Of a stretch of 64,000 nt of DNA, positions 9,768 through 19,680 are shown one piece after another (the first letter of the stretch is position 1; each line of letters begins with the position of its first letter). Origin of the DNA: Wolfiporia cocos. Lineage: Eukaryota > Basidiomycota > Agaricomycetes > Polyporales > Phaeolaceae. The translations under genes and the position numbers were made by a program. The stretch lies in the NCBI GenBank assembly GCA_029448655.1, contig JACCLO010000004.1:3534001-3598000 (forward strand), given 5' to 3'. A model generated the notes under the pieces. It ran no database searches and was not told the origin of the DNA. It saw only the letters and a program-made list of their open reading frames with translations.

Positions 9768-10455
9768 GACTACGTAAAAAGAAGTCTAAGTAAGCTATTC
9801 TAGTGGAAATCACGCGGTCTTCTGTCGGGGCTTATCGTCGCTTCTTGATGTGTCGTGCGCTTATCCTCCGGCGTCAATGGGCGCTCCGCCCTCGACCGGA
9901 GTTAGTGTCGGCGACTGGCTGGCGTCTCTCTCACGCTACCAGGTGGGGGATACAGCAGGTCGTCTTCCCTTGACGCCTGGGAATGCAGGATTTGGGGTAT
10001 TACACCCCGCATGTGCCCACGCCTCACTCCAGTTAGGTGGCTGCCAGTGTTTAAACCAAACCCATGCCCTGAGGGACTTAGAGGGCGCCAAGGCCAGAAC
10101 TCGATCGTTCTGAAGCCGTATCGGCAGCGGTTCTAGGCAGGGCAACTCGTGCCCACCATCCCAACTCTAAATAGAGTGGCCCCTGTGCGCCTGGGGATAG
10201 GCGAGAAGGTCGTCTCCGGCCCGGTCAAGAGGTTACACCGTTGCCATCGATTCCCAACATATGGGGAAAGGCTTGGCAGCCAGTCCCCTGGTTCCGCTTA
10301 AGCCTACGGTCCGGCTATTTGCCCGAAGGCGGTGATCCCCCAGAGCCCACTAAGGATACCCCGCTGCCTGGCGGCGAGCAGGGGTGCGCAGACGGCGACG
10401 AAAACCCCTAAGAAGAAAAAATCCCAGACCCTCAAAGAGGGCGGGGGCGAAAGCG
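9768..10455 (-). other. Retrotransposon 5' leader
   Basis: About 690 bases between the primer-binding site and ORF0. I see no long frame on the element strand and no tRNA-like fold. It should contain the packaging signal and must be crossed or bypassed by ribosomes to reach ORF0. Confidence 0.5.
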
Positions 10456-10467
10456 AGTTCTATTCAT
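10456..10467 (-). other. Self-priming primer-binding site
   Basis: One base inside the 5' LTR, the element-strand sequence ATGAATAGAACT is exactly complementary to AGTTCTATTCAT inside the same LTR (10590-10579). No TGG for a tRNA CCA end is found at the LTR edge. This is the arrangement of Tf1-type elements, whose mRNA 5' end folds back to prime reverse transcription. Confidence 0.75.
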
Positions 10468-10468
10468 A

Positions 10469-11087
10469 TAACACAAGATAACACTTACTTGTTATGATCT
10501 TGGTATTGCTGGTTAGGCAAGAGATAAAGCAGATGTTAAGCAGGATACGTTGAGTGGTTAACTCGTAGTATGAATGCAATGAATAGAACTGAGGCAATAG
10601 CGCTCAGCAAGTCCAGTATATATACATGATAAATAAGACCCCTAACAGTCTTATTAGGTAATACTAACGTCCGTATTCGTATGTACAAGTCCCCAGGTAC
10701 CTAAGTACTTAGTAATATACGATAAATACATATGCCGATCAAAACCGGGATATAGAAAGGCGGCGTAGGCCGCACGAATGGCGTTTTGCGCTCTTGTCAT
10801 TACAAAGACGGGGCGTGACCAAAGCCCGGTCCGCTGACGTTTATACGCTGACTGCTTCCGGACGGAATGTCCGATTGGCTGGAACTAGACATGTGACTGA
10901 TGGTAACTACTAGTGATAAGATAAGACCGTCGTTACGGGAGATAACGCGGCCATCATTCGGCACGTATGTAACCGTAAACTTATGAACCAGATAAGCTAG
11001 TTATTGGTCTAGAAAGTCATAGATAATTCGTAGAATTGCCGGAAAAATAGTAAGAAATATAGGGAAACTAGGAGAATTCTTGTGACA
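10469..11087 (-). repeat. 5' LTR (619 bp)
   Basis: Upstream LTR of the minus-strand element. It matches the left copy along its whole length at a fixed offset. It carries the TATA box and the predicted transcript start. Confidence 0.95.
10579..10624 (-). promoter_or_regulatory. LTR promoter: TATA box and predicted transcript start
   Basis: TATATATA lies at 10624-10617 on the element strand. About 27 bases beyond its end, at 10590, begins AGTTCTATTCAT, the 12-mer complementary to the primer-binding site. The spacing is that of a normal TATA-to-start distance, so the 12-mer is probably the very 5' end of the mRNA. R plus U5 would then be about 122 bases. Confidence 0.65.
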
Positions 11088-11092
11088 CGCGC
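11088..11092. repeat. Target site duplication, right copy
   Basis: CGCGC directly follows the right LTR and matches 1422-1426. Confidence 0.9.
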
Positions 11093-12352
11093 CTACTTCA
11101 CTCCCGTAATTATCAGCTCCTTGTGCATCACATTGACTGTGACCGCAGTAAGATGATCTTACTCTATAAAGTGACAGTAATCGATAAACTGTGTGCATAG
11201 CATTGGATCTTGACCGTTGATCGTCTGTTCGATGCACTCATTCGATTTGAGGGTGGCAAGGAGCCCTTGGTGTTCTATTCAAATTTATCTGAGCCGACAG
11301 AAGTTGCCAAGACAGCATTTCTCATCGCTACGCTCATCGTCTCGGATGTCTTGTTCGTAAGTAACCGTGGCTCGTGATCACTGCTCAGCCTATTTGACTG
11401 GCTCCCGTGAACCACCCAGATTTATCGCTTGTGGACTGTCTGGAGTTACAACTACTACATTATTGCCATACCATCGTGTGCTGTCTTAGGGCTATGTGGT
11501 GAGTTATACATCGTCTGCCGTAGTTCAAATGCTAATGCTCACTTTCTCCTCTTAAAGTCGCTGGGCCCGGTATTGTGTACCAGCTCTCGCGAGTCTCATC
11601 GCAACCTGTCTTTGAGAATCAATTGAATCATTGGATATCAGCCGACTACTCCTTCACATTCATGTGCGTACGAATCGTTAACCTATGCATCACTCTGTCT
11701 GATTCTCGCATGTATGCGTAGTACCAACGTGTACAGCTCAGGTCAGTAATTTCCATAGTACAATTTCATACTATACGTTGCATAGGGTTTGATCATGATA
11801 TGCTGTCCTCTTCCAGTCGGCATTGCGTGGAAGGTGTGGCGTGCATCTAAAGGTGCGAAAGCAACATACGGCGGAGGAAGCCTTATGGTCAGTACGTAAT
11901 TCAGTGTTATGGGGTTTGTATTAACCGAAGATACTCAGAGAGTAATTGTGGTCATGGTGGAGAGCGCCGCCATCTATACGTGCGAATACATGGAACTATG
12001 ATTCTGATAATCTCTCATGGACTCCCGCAGGTCTTACGTCGTATTCTTCTTCGTATGCTATCAAGCTGGCAGCAACCTACAATACATCGCAGTCGACACG
12101 CTGTGTCCAGTCGCCGGCATTGCTTTCATGCTAATTAACGTTCGAGTAGGCATGGGCTGGGCACAGCAGGCACGCTCCCCTTCACATCCCTCTCCGTATA
12201 TCGGCAGACTCCCAGCAAGGCACAAATCGGATAGGTCGCCTCCCGTGTGCCCTGTTGCGGTGGACATCACTCAGGTTGTACAGAGAGAAGATGACAAGGG
12301 CCAGCCCATCACAGTAACCACCTCGTTGAGCGACCTGAGCGTTCCTGTTTGA
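11088..12352 (+). pseudogene. Remainder of the interrupted 7-TM membrane protein gene
   Basis: The coding frame broken at 1426 continues here. Exons fit as 11093-11147, 11201-11356, 11420-11498, 11558-11663, 11722-11741, 11817-11887, 11939-11979 and 12031-12352, all with GT-AG introns of about 50-80 bases and consistent phases. The product shows the usual order of this fungal family: a helix after Tyr-Phe-Thr-Pro, an extracellular-looking loop with FDALIRFEGG and EPLVFYSNL, further helices, YGGGSLM before a helix with VMVESAAIY, and a late SNLQYIAVD loop leading to the last helix and INVRVGMGWAQ. A polar tail of about 70 residues follows. No other lesion is visible, so the retrotransposon is the only damage. 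Downstream exons could be transcribed only from a cryptic or LTR-driven promoter. Confidence 0.8.
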
Positions 12353-12574
12353 GACGCATGTCTTGGAGATAGCTAATCCCCGCGTCACTTGTGTGGCGTT
12401 CATAGGCTCGCAGTTGTCTTGTAGATACATTCTGGAGGAGCTCTATGGTTCTGCAATGTTGCGATTACAAAATCTATTGCCTACCTAATGCTATGATCCG
12501 TTCGTTCACCCTCCACTCCTTCGCTAGTTGCCCACCATTACATCAGCATGCATACAACGGACTTCAATGCATAA

Positions 12575-14489
12575 CTATGATACAACTGGCGATGGCTCCC
12601 TAGTCTCCTGACTCTGTTTGTGTTGATTACTGGGCACAGGCCCAACGAACGGACCTCTGCCCTCCGCTACAACATCCATCACCTTCCAAAATCCACAGCC
12701 CTTCCCTTCATTCTGCGCGCCTGCATAGCAGGTCCACCAATACTTATCGACCATATTCTTAGGCGAAGAGTCGCCCGCGGTCCGACTGCTCCCTTCCTCT
12801 TTCGACATCTGGCCGGACGCTTCGTCCCGCAGCGAGTAGCGATTCTTCATGTCGGGCCGCAGGATGCAGGGCACACCACATCTACACCGCGGAGTGGTCT
12901 CCGAGCGGTAGTCAGGACGGTAGAAGCGGAAGGTAATGTTGATCCGCGCGTTAGATGAACAGTTGTGAGCAGGGTCTTGTTCTGAATTATCAGAGGATCG
13001 TGGCGGGGGAAATGGCGGATTGAATAAATCTATGGCACTCTGAGGTGGAATGGCGTGCTTAAACATCTCCTGAGTGGATGCGTGCATGATCAGTAGCTAC
13101 ATAACCTCTTGTTTCAGTCAGTGTGGTCTCCGGTAGAGAGAGCGGACGCACGGAATTGTGCGTGAGCGGGATGTTATATGTCCTCGCGCTATGGGTATCT
13201 TTGTCGTCCTCGGGTATAACCTCCCGTAGACGGAAGATCCGACTTGTGCCTGCATTGTCACGTTATGACTTCCTTGAACAAAGCAGATTCACAAGAGCCT
13301 ACCGAGACTCAAGCTGGCGATCGTAGGGTAAGGCCCCAGATAAGTCAGCTGGTCCGAGTGAAATCCGACCGATTCTTTCGCGCCTGCATAGCGGTTTGCG
13401 GCCGCAACATTTGCACGCCAGATAATCTTCTCGCCGTCCTCGCCGGAGTCTGAGCCAGGGCGATCCCCACCCCACTCCAGCGGAAATCGCTGGCGTTTGT
13501 GTATCTCCGCGTTCACCACGCGTTCGACGATCTCGCAGGCTGCTTCCATCTCAGGGAGGAATGTTAAAGGAGGTACTGTTTGTCGGCCATTGTACCTGAT
13601 CGAGACTATAAATATACGCAAGAATTATCGGCCGCTACAGATGTTCACCAGTACAGCGCCGCCTCCCGCATATCACTTTCATTGTCACTGATAGCCGAGG
13701 AATCGTGCCTGACATAGAAGGAGGTCGTGTGTGGGCTTTCTACTACACGATCAAATAACCACCATCTGTTCTTCTGCCATCCCTTGCTTGCGTCGAGCAT
13801 AGTGTAGAAAAGTCTGGAGCAGTGGTCAGACTTATATGGCAATGGGATTGCGGAATACTGTAGTTCTAAGTGAATTGATCAGAACTTGTAGCTTACCTAC
13901 AGGCGAGCTCAGGAGGCAGTATACTATGGTGGAGAGTGCACGGAGTATGCTGTTTGACAAGTGAGGGCGTGGCCAACGTCAAGGAGGGAAGGCGGGGTGG
14001 TCTTGAAGCTGACTTTGAGGAATTCGGCTGTCGAAGCATCTGCAAGAATTCACTGTTTGTGATGATTTTTCCTTTTGACGCTGGTTTGTTAGTATTCTGC
14101 GTTTCGCGCTCTCGGTCATCCTTGATGGAGGGGCTGGGCGAAACATGTCTACGCTTGGTAGACTGATGTGACTTTGAGGGGCTTAAGCTGATGGAAGGCG
14201 CTGAATTTCTTGACAAATCTCTCGAGGGAGGCTTCGATTTGTTCTTCGACTTGTCACTGGAGGAGATAGTCTTGGTCGGGGACTGGGATTGCCCAATCCA
14301 TCCGTCTAACCCCTGCGACCGCTTTCTTTTCTTTCCGGAGGACTCTGCTTCCAGTCTTGCTGAGAGTGCTCGAGTTGCACTGTCCACATCACCGTTGCAT
14401 TCTACTAGAACCTCTAAAAGTGTGGCTTGATTGACATTTGAGTTTTCAATACGGCTGGCCAGTAGTGCAAGAAGTATTTCCGTATCCAT
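12575..14489 (-). CDS. AlkB-like 2OG-Fe(II) dioxygenase with N-terminal CUE-like and C-terminal GRF zinc finger
   Basis: Predicted demethylase for alkylated DNA or RNA, nuclear by family. Exons: 14489-13897, 13813-13649, 13595-13303, 13249-13152, 13096-12575, giving 556 residues with all phases matching. Residues 1-48 resemble a CUE/UBA ubiquitin-binding fold (LLEVLVECNGDVDSA). A basic, Ser-rich linker follows. The dioxygenase core begins near residue 190 (LPPELACRLFY) and carries the iron ligands HSD in GFHSDQLTYLGP and a later His in MFKHAIPP, then the 2OG-binding Arg in RINITFR. The end has CRCGVP with WTCYAG and GCGFWKV, the GRF zinc finger that binds single-stranded DNA in APE2 and NEIL3. 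The domain order suggests recruitment by ubiquitin and by ssDNA. The promoter is shared with the divergent M24 peptidase gene. Confidence 0.85.
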
Positions 14490-14719
14490 GGTTCAGTCAA
14501 GGAAACTTATGGATAAGATTGCTTGTATGGCGGCAGTGCGCCGATGCGAGGGTGTGACTTGCCCGCGGAAGTGGCAGGAGACCAGTCATAGACTCGGACG
14601 CGGCGCCGAGGACGCGATCGAAGCGCGTCACGATCACATGGTGTCCTTGATTGGGCGAGCTCAATCACATTCGCAACGGTGGCTTCCCGCTCTCCGTGCT
14701 GCTGTCCAACAGATACACC

Positions 14720-16428
14720 ATGGACGAAAAGCCCATAGTCCTCGACCAGTCACACACCGACAGCCGTGTGCGCAAGCACACATACCGCTCGTCCAAGGTG
14801 CGTCAAGTTGGCCATCGCGCAGAGCAGAGACCCTCTCAGCGACGGACGGACCATTGCGTATCTAGTTGATAGTTGCATGCATCATAGTGCAGGTCGTCAT
14901 CCTCATATACCGACTGACGGGCCCGCCGAAGGCGCTCTCAAGGCTTACTCGCTCACAGCCTGAGCCAGCGTTCTCTCACCTCGCCAGTCACTGCGCACAC
15001 GTCTCCCCCATCCCGGCCGAATCGTTCGTTGCACGTCAGCAGGCCCTCGCTGAAACCCTACACACTCTCGGTGCCTCGGCATACATTGCGGAGCCGGGTG
15101 CGAGCGCCGCGTACTTTGCCAACCTGTCGAAGTCGCAATGGTTCCTCTCGGAGCGTCCCCTTTTGCTTATCATCTCACCGAAAATGGACCTGGAGGGCCG
15201 GGTACACGCCCAAGTCTCCATCCTCACGCCTGCATTTGAGGCTACTCGTGCCAAATTGCTGTCGATCCCCAGTGAATCTGAGATTGCTTATCCCGCATGG
15301 CCCGAAGATGTGGATCCGTACGGAGTTGCAGTCGCCGCCATCCCTAACTTGAACGGCGGTACGGTCTATGTGGATGGTATGAGCAGGAACTTCATTGTAG
15401 ATGGGCTGCAGCAGGCAGCTCCCAGCTCCAAGGTTGTCACGGCGCCAGTAGAACTTCAGCGTCTGCGAGAACGAAAGAGCAAGGAGGAGCTCGAGATCAT
15501 GAAGTGCGTTAATGAGGTACGCCCTCCTCATATACTGATACTCTGACATCTGCTTTACTGCTCTATAGGTTACGGTTCTTGCTATCAGAGCAGTGCGCGA
15601 GAAGATGTATATCGGCATGCGCGAGTCTCAAGCCAATGAGTTGATCATCAGTGCACTTTCTGCTGCTGGGCTTCAGAATCCGGGTGCTTTGACTTTGTTC
15701 GGAGGTATGTTGCAGCACACTCCTTCCTGCCTCCTTCTTATCCTCTGCAGAGAATGCTGCACTCCCGCATGGTAGCGGCACAGACCGCGTACTGGGAGCT
15801 CACGACTTCGCTCTGATTGATTGCGACGGCTCGTTGCACGGGTATCATAGCGACGTGACAAGGGTGAGATGCGTGGCATTCCAGTATGAGAGCGTGTCCT
15901 CATCTGCTCGATGCGTTAGACATTCGCGCTGCCGGACTCAACCATACACAATGCGCATCTGAGGCTCTGGCAGCTGGTACACTCCGCGCAGGCCCATGCC
16001 CTCACTGCCGCTCGTAACGGCACACTTACAGCAGAGGTGGACCACGCAGCGCGCCAAACTCTGGCTGCGCAGGGCTATGCCCAGTACCTCACACACAGGC
16101 TTGGCCATGGTGAGTGTATCCCCATATGTTTGTCTGCTATGACTCAGGGGTCGTGCCAGGTATTGGACTTGAGGTCCACGAATCCCCCTACCTGCGCGGC
16201 GGCTCGGATGACGTTATTCTGACTGGGCACACTTTCTCAGATGAACCTGGCATTTATATTGAGGGCCAGGTATGTGGTAAATGGTTGGTTCTACTGACAT
16301 GGCGCTTATGGATCGCGGCATAGGTGGGCATACGCCTAGAAGACTGCTTCTACGTCGATGACGAGGGAAACGCAATCTTCCTTACCGAGGGTGTTGGAGG
16401 AGCTGCTACCGGCCCTTGGTCACCATGA
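14720..16428 (+). CDS. Membrane-anchored M24 metallopeptidase (Xaa-Pro dipeptidase/aminopeptidase P type)
   Basis: A 460-residue metallopeptidase expected to remove N-terminal residues next to proline. Exons: 14720-14797, 14866-15516, 15569-15704, 15751-15863, 15920-16109, 16160-16269, 16324-16428. The first exon codes a short basic cytosolic tail; the second starts with a hydrophobic helix (LIVACIIVQVVILIY, residues 27-41), so the protein is probably a type II membrane protein. The creatinase-like N domain spans about 60-235. The catalytic pita-bread domain has PHGSG, the metal-binding Asp pair in LIDCDG and YHSDVTR, His in HGIGLEVHE, and Glu in DEPGIYIEG and in GIRLED. All five metal ligands are therefore present. 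The membrane anchor is less common in this family and may place the enzyme in the vacuolar or secretory lumen. Confidence 0.85.
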
Positions 16429-16682
16429 TCGAGACCTATCGTATGCATGTACTTGTAACAACAGCTGTTAATACTTGGATTGGCTTGTATGGAACTTATG
16501 CACATATCAGTCCGCACATATCGTGGAGTGACTTTCGGGCGCTACGTGTGGATGTCCATGTGACTCCATTTTTGTGATCGCCGATCGGCGCCCGTAGTTC
16601 TGAGCGGCGAGCTCAGATTTGTTCACTCTATTCCTCAGCCTCATTCTGGTCAACTGTACATTCCGGCTCGGCCTTTCTCATA

Positions 16683-18262
16683 ATGCCATCGCCAGAAGAA
16701 GCTTCTACATCTGCTGCATCTACTGAAAAGCCGACTTTCAAGTCGCTAGGCTTGATTGACCCGCTCCTGGAGGCTGTTGAGCAGCTGAACTTCAAAACTC
16801 CCACTGACATCCAAGTACAGGCACTCCCTCATGCGCTGGAAGGGCGAGACATCATTGGGGTCGCATCTACAGGCTCAGGAAAGACCGCTGCTTTTGCGCT
16901 GCCTATCCTTCAGAAGTTGTGGGAGGAGCCGAAGGGATTGTTTGCTTGCATCATGGCGCCGACGAGAGAACTTGCGTACCAGATAGCGCAGCAGTTCGAG
17001 GGATTGGGATCCGCGATGGGCGTGAGATGCGCGACCATTGTGGGAGGCATGGACATGATAACGCAGGCGGTCGCGTTGGCTAAGCGTCCGCATATCGTTG
17101 TCGCTACTCCCGGTCGGCTGAATGACCACTTGGAGAACACGAAGGGGTTCAGTCTAAGAGGACTCAAATTCTTGGTCAGCCAAGGACTCATCTTATATAC
17201 ATGAACTACCATTAACGCGTCCACTTTGTCCTGATCAGGTCCTCGACGAAGCGGACAGACTGCTGGACATGGACTTCGGCCCTGTGATTGACAAAATCCT
17301 GAAGGTTATTCCGAAGGAACGTACCACTTACCTCTTCTCCGCCACGATGACGACAAAAGTAGCGAAGCTACAGCGCGCGAGTTTGTCCAACCCCGTACGG
17401 GTAGAAGTGTCCGAAAAGTGAGTGGATATAAAGCGTAGCATGTCGCAGTCCCTGATGAATGTGATAGGTACTCTACTGTATCAACCCTGCTGCAATATTA
17501 TCTCTTCATCCCATTAGTCCAAAAAGACGTGCATCTCATCTACCTGGCGAATACTCTGGCTCAAAACTCGATCATTATATTCACGAGAACTGTGCACGAT
17601 GCTCAGCGGTATGCCATATCTATTAGTGTCAACCCCGATGTTTATCGTGCGCATATAGATTGTCCATCATGTTGCGGACTTTAGGCTTCCCTGCAGTCCC
17701 GCTACATGGGCAACTCAGCCAAAGTGCACGCTTGGGTGCATTGGGCAAGTTCAAGAGCGGTGGCAGGAAAGTACTAGTCGCTACAGACGTTGCCAGTCGG
17801 TAAGAATTCCGAGCTGTTTCCCGACTTGCACAAGTCTTGATCACGCATCCATACAGTGGTCTCGATATCCCACATGTGGACGTCGTCATTAACTTTGATA
17901 TCCCGACACATTCTAAGGATTACATTCACCGCGTCGGGCGCACAGCTCGTGCCGGACGGTCCGGAAAATCTATCACTTTGGTTACGCAATATGATGTCGA
18001 GCTTATCCAGCGAATCGAGGCTACTATCGGGAAGAAGATGGAGCAGTGGCCGACGGACGCAGAGGAGATTGCTCTCTTGCGAGAACGAGTGGACGAAGCG
18101 GGCAGGGTCGCCAACAATGAGCTCAAAGATCAGGGCATCAAGGGAGGGCATGGGCGGAAGCGCAGGCGGGAAGAAAGAGGTGGCGCCGATGACAGAGACC
18201 GGGACGACGACGTTATCGAGGCTGGTATGCCGACAAAGAAGAAGTCGAAGGGTCGACGGTGA
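16683..18262 (+). CDS. DEAD-box ATP-dependent rRNA helicase RRP3 (DDX47)
   Basis: Helicase for 18S pre-rRNA processing in the nucleolus. Exons: 16683-17174, 17239-17417, 17468-17608, 17659-17799, 17857-18262, for 452 residues. All DEAD-box motifs are readable: Q motif FKSLGL with PTDIQ, Walker [41 protein letters not shown] and [11 protein letters not shown]. The text between motif III and IV ([12 protein letters not shown]) and the length match the RRP3/DDX47 group rather than other DEAD-box proteins. The last 60 residues are Lys/Arg-rich, as expected for a nucleolar protein. The gene ends 124 bases from the 3' end of the convergent hydroxylase gene. Confidence 0.93.
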
Positions 18263-18385
18263 TTCCTCATGTGATCTAGCATCTCAGGTAGAACCTATCT
18301 TTCAGGTCAATCGTACCAAATGCTACTAGCGAAGCAAAAGGCAAAAGCACGCACCACGTGCGAACACCACTTCATGATCCCAGAC

Positions 18386-19142
18386 TCAGTCGACAAACAT
18401 CAGGTCAGAACGCAGGATGTACTTGGTACCGGCGGTTACTGGGGATCCCTCATGGAGCAAGCATTCATGCCCATGTCTGAGCATTCTCAGCCACAACTCC
18501 AGCTGTGAATATTCGACGGTACAAACCGGTGTAATAGAGCCGTCACTCTATTGAGGGGGGCAACGATCGCGTCGCGCCCCTTACCTCTCTGACCCTTGTA
18601 GAAGACGGTCTACATAGTCGTGTGGAATAAGTCAGCATCGTATTACGAGGATCATTCACCAAGTGGCAACACTGCTTCGTTACCTCACCGCCCTTCACTC
18701 CATCCTCCACGCCGGTAAGATATACTAGCAGGGTCCACTCCGACTTTGCGCCGGTCACTGCATCGCGCACGGAATCATCATAATGAGCACCAAAGTGCTG
18801 TCCCGGAGTGTATTTGTACATGCGAATGTTCGAGTTGAATGAGTGTACAGGCCGTGCGGACGGACCGTTGGGACGTTTCACAGACTCAGGGTATGGGAAT
18901 GTCGGAAGATGCGGACTGAGTACGTCGAATAAGTGTTGCGCGAAGTCCACAGATGTATGCGATATTCGGTCTAGTGAAGTACAAGTGAATGATATCACTA
19001 GAAGGCGTTTCTAGAGGCGTACAATTGACCCGTTCTGCTTCCCCCTTCCTTTTGGGTGGGGTAAGCTCTAGTGGCTGGCTTTCAATGAACTCCACGAAAA
19101 CTTTGCATTCATCCAATGTCAAGAAACCCTGGGGTTCATGCA
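18386..19142 (-). CDS. 2OG-Fe(II) oxygenase (prolyl-4-hydroxylase type), 5' end uncertain
   Basis: Iron/2-oxoglutarate hydroxylase of the prolyl-4-hydroxylase-like group. Exons: from about 19142 to 19023, then 18970-18684, 18609-18527 and 18476-18386; phases agree. The double-stranded beta-helix shows the iron-binding His-x-Asp (GAHYDD), the distal His after LLHRHG, and the basic residue that binds 2OG in GTKYILRSD near the end. The start is unclear. The frame upstream of residue EPQGF meets a TGA at 19146-19144, and no in-frame ATG is found until the core. A 54-base intron from a minimal ATG-TTT exon (ending in CCCCAG just before GGTTTC) would give a start at about 19190, but this is only a possibility. 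The function of the substrate protein cannot be told. Confidence 0.75.
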
Positions 19143-19478
19143 CTCAGCGTGCACTATTAGAGATATAGCATCCAGGCAGCACAAACATTAAACAATAGTA
19201 TCTGATCTTCTAAGAGTGCGCGGTTGCGCAGAGCTCTCTTGTGCGCAATCTGAGGGAACTTGACCACTGCAGTAGAATGTGCAGCTGTAGAGCTGTGGTT
19301 CGCTGTAGCAGAACGTGTCTTTCTAGGCGCCATGTATGAGTGAGCGTTGACAGTGATATGTTCTTGGGTGTGCCTTGGAGTGTAAAGTTAAAGCATGTAG
19401 GTAGAGCTGAAGAGCTCTGCAGGTAGTGCATGTACTATGCTAATTGGTCATATAAATGCGAGTTGTAGACATAGTTAG
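19143..19478. other. Intergenic stretch before the tRNA gene
   Basis: No convincing gene. It may hold the missing first exon and promoter of the minus-strand hydroxylase and the upstream side of the tRNA-Ser gene. Confidence 0.4.
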
Positions 19479-19570
19479 GTCACTTTGCCGGAGTGGTTAA
19501 CGGGATCGCCTGCTATTAAGCATTCAGCGGTTGGGCTTTGCCCGCGAGTGTTCGAATCGCTCAGGTGACG
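19479..19570 (+). tRNA. tRNA-Ser(GCT) with a 10-base intron
   Basis: Class II tRNA for serine codons AGC/AGU. The acceptor stem GTCACTT pairs with AGGTGAC, discriminator G at 19570. The anticodon stem is ATCGC/GCGGT, the anticodon GCT is at 19512-19514, and the T arm is GAGTG-TTCGAAT-CGCTC. A long variable arm (GGGC-TTT-GCCC) marks it as a serine-type tRNA. Bases 19516-19525 (TTAAGCATTC) sit at the canonical 37/38 position and form an intron; its AGC can pair with the anticodon, as in many nuclear pre-tRNAs. A T run follows directly. Confidence 0.9.
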
Positions 19571-19571
19571 C

Positions 19572-19577
19572 TTTTTT
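19572..19577 (+). terminator. RNA polymerase III terminator
   Basis: TTTTTT begins one base after the tRNA discriminator and fits a Pol III stop signal. Confidence 0.8.
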
Positions 19578-19680
19578 ACTGCGCTCGTTTGGCCTGCGTA
19601 CATAATAGTATGAAGCGTCCACAATTGTCAACATCCCTCCGGCCGGACTTGCGTGATGGATTACGCCTATGTACAATCTG

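Larger units (their letters stand above)
1427..11087 (-). mobile_element. Full-length Ty3/gypsy chromodomain LTR retrotransposon
   Basis: This is a complete 9.66-kb element on the minus strand. From its 5' end it has: LTR (11087-10469), a 12-base primer-binding match to its own transcript start, a 0.7-kb leader, ORF0 (9767-8952), three 16-bp repeats, gag (8800-6563), pol (from 6563 to 2136), a polypurine tract and the 3' LTR. All three frames are open. Pol order is protease, RT, RNase H, integrase, chromodomain, which marks it as a chromovirus (Metaviridae lineage). An unusual dUTPase follows the chromodomain. Identical LTRs, a clean 5-bp target duplication and open frames suggest it is recent and may still be mobile. 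It lies inside a host gene coding exon. Confidence 0.95.

Noticed and set aside
10456..10468. tRNA-primed primer-binding site
   Set aside because: The element strand next to the LTR does not start with TGG, so a tRNA 3' end does not fit; the internal 12-mer fits better.
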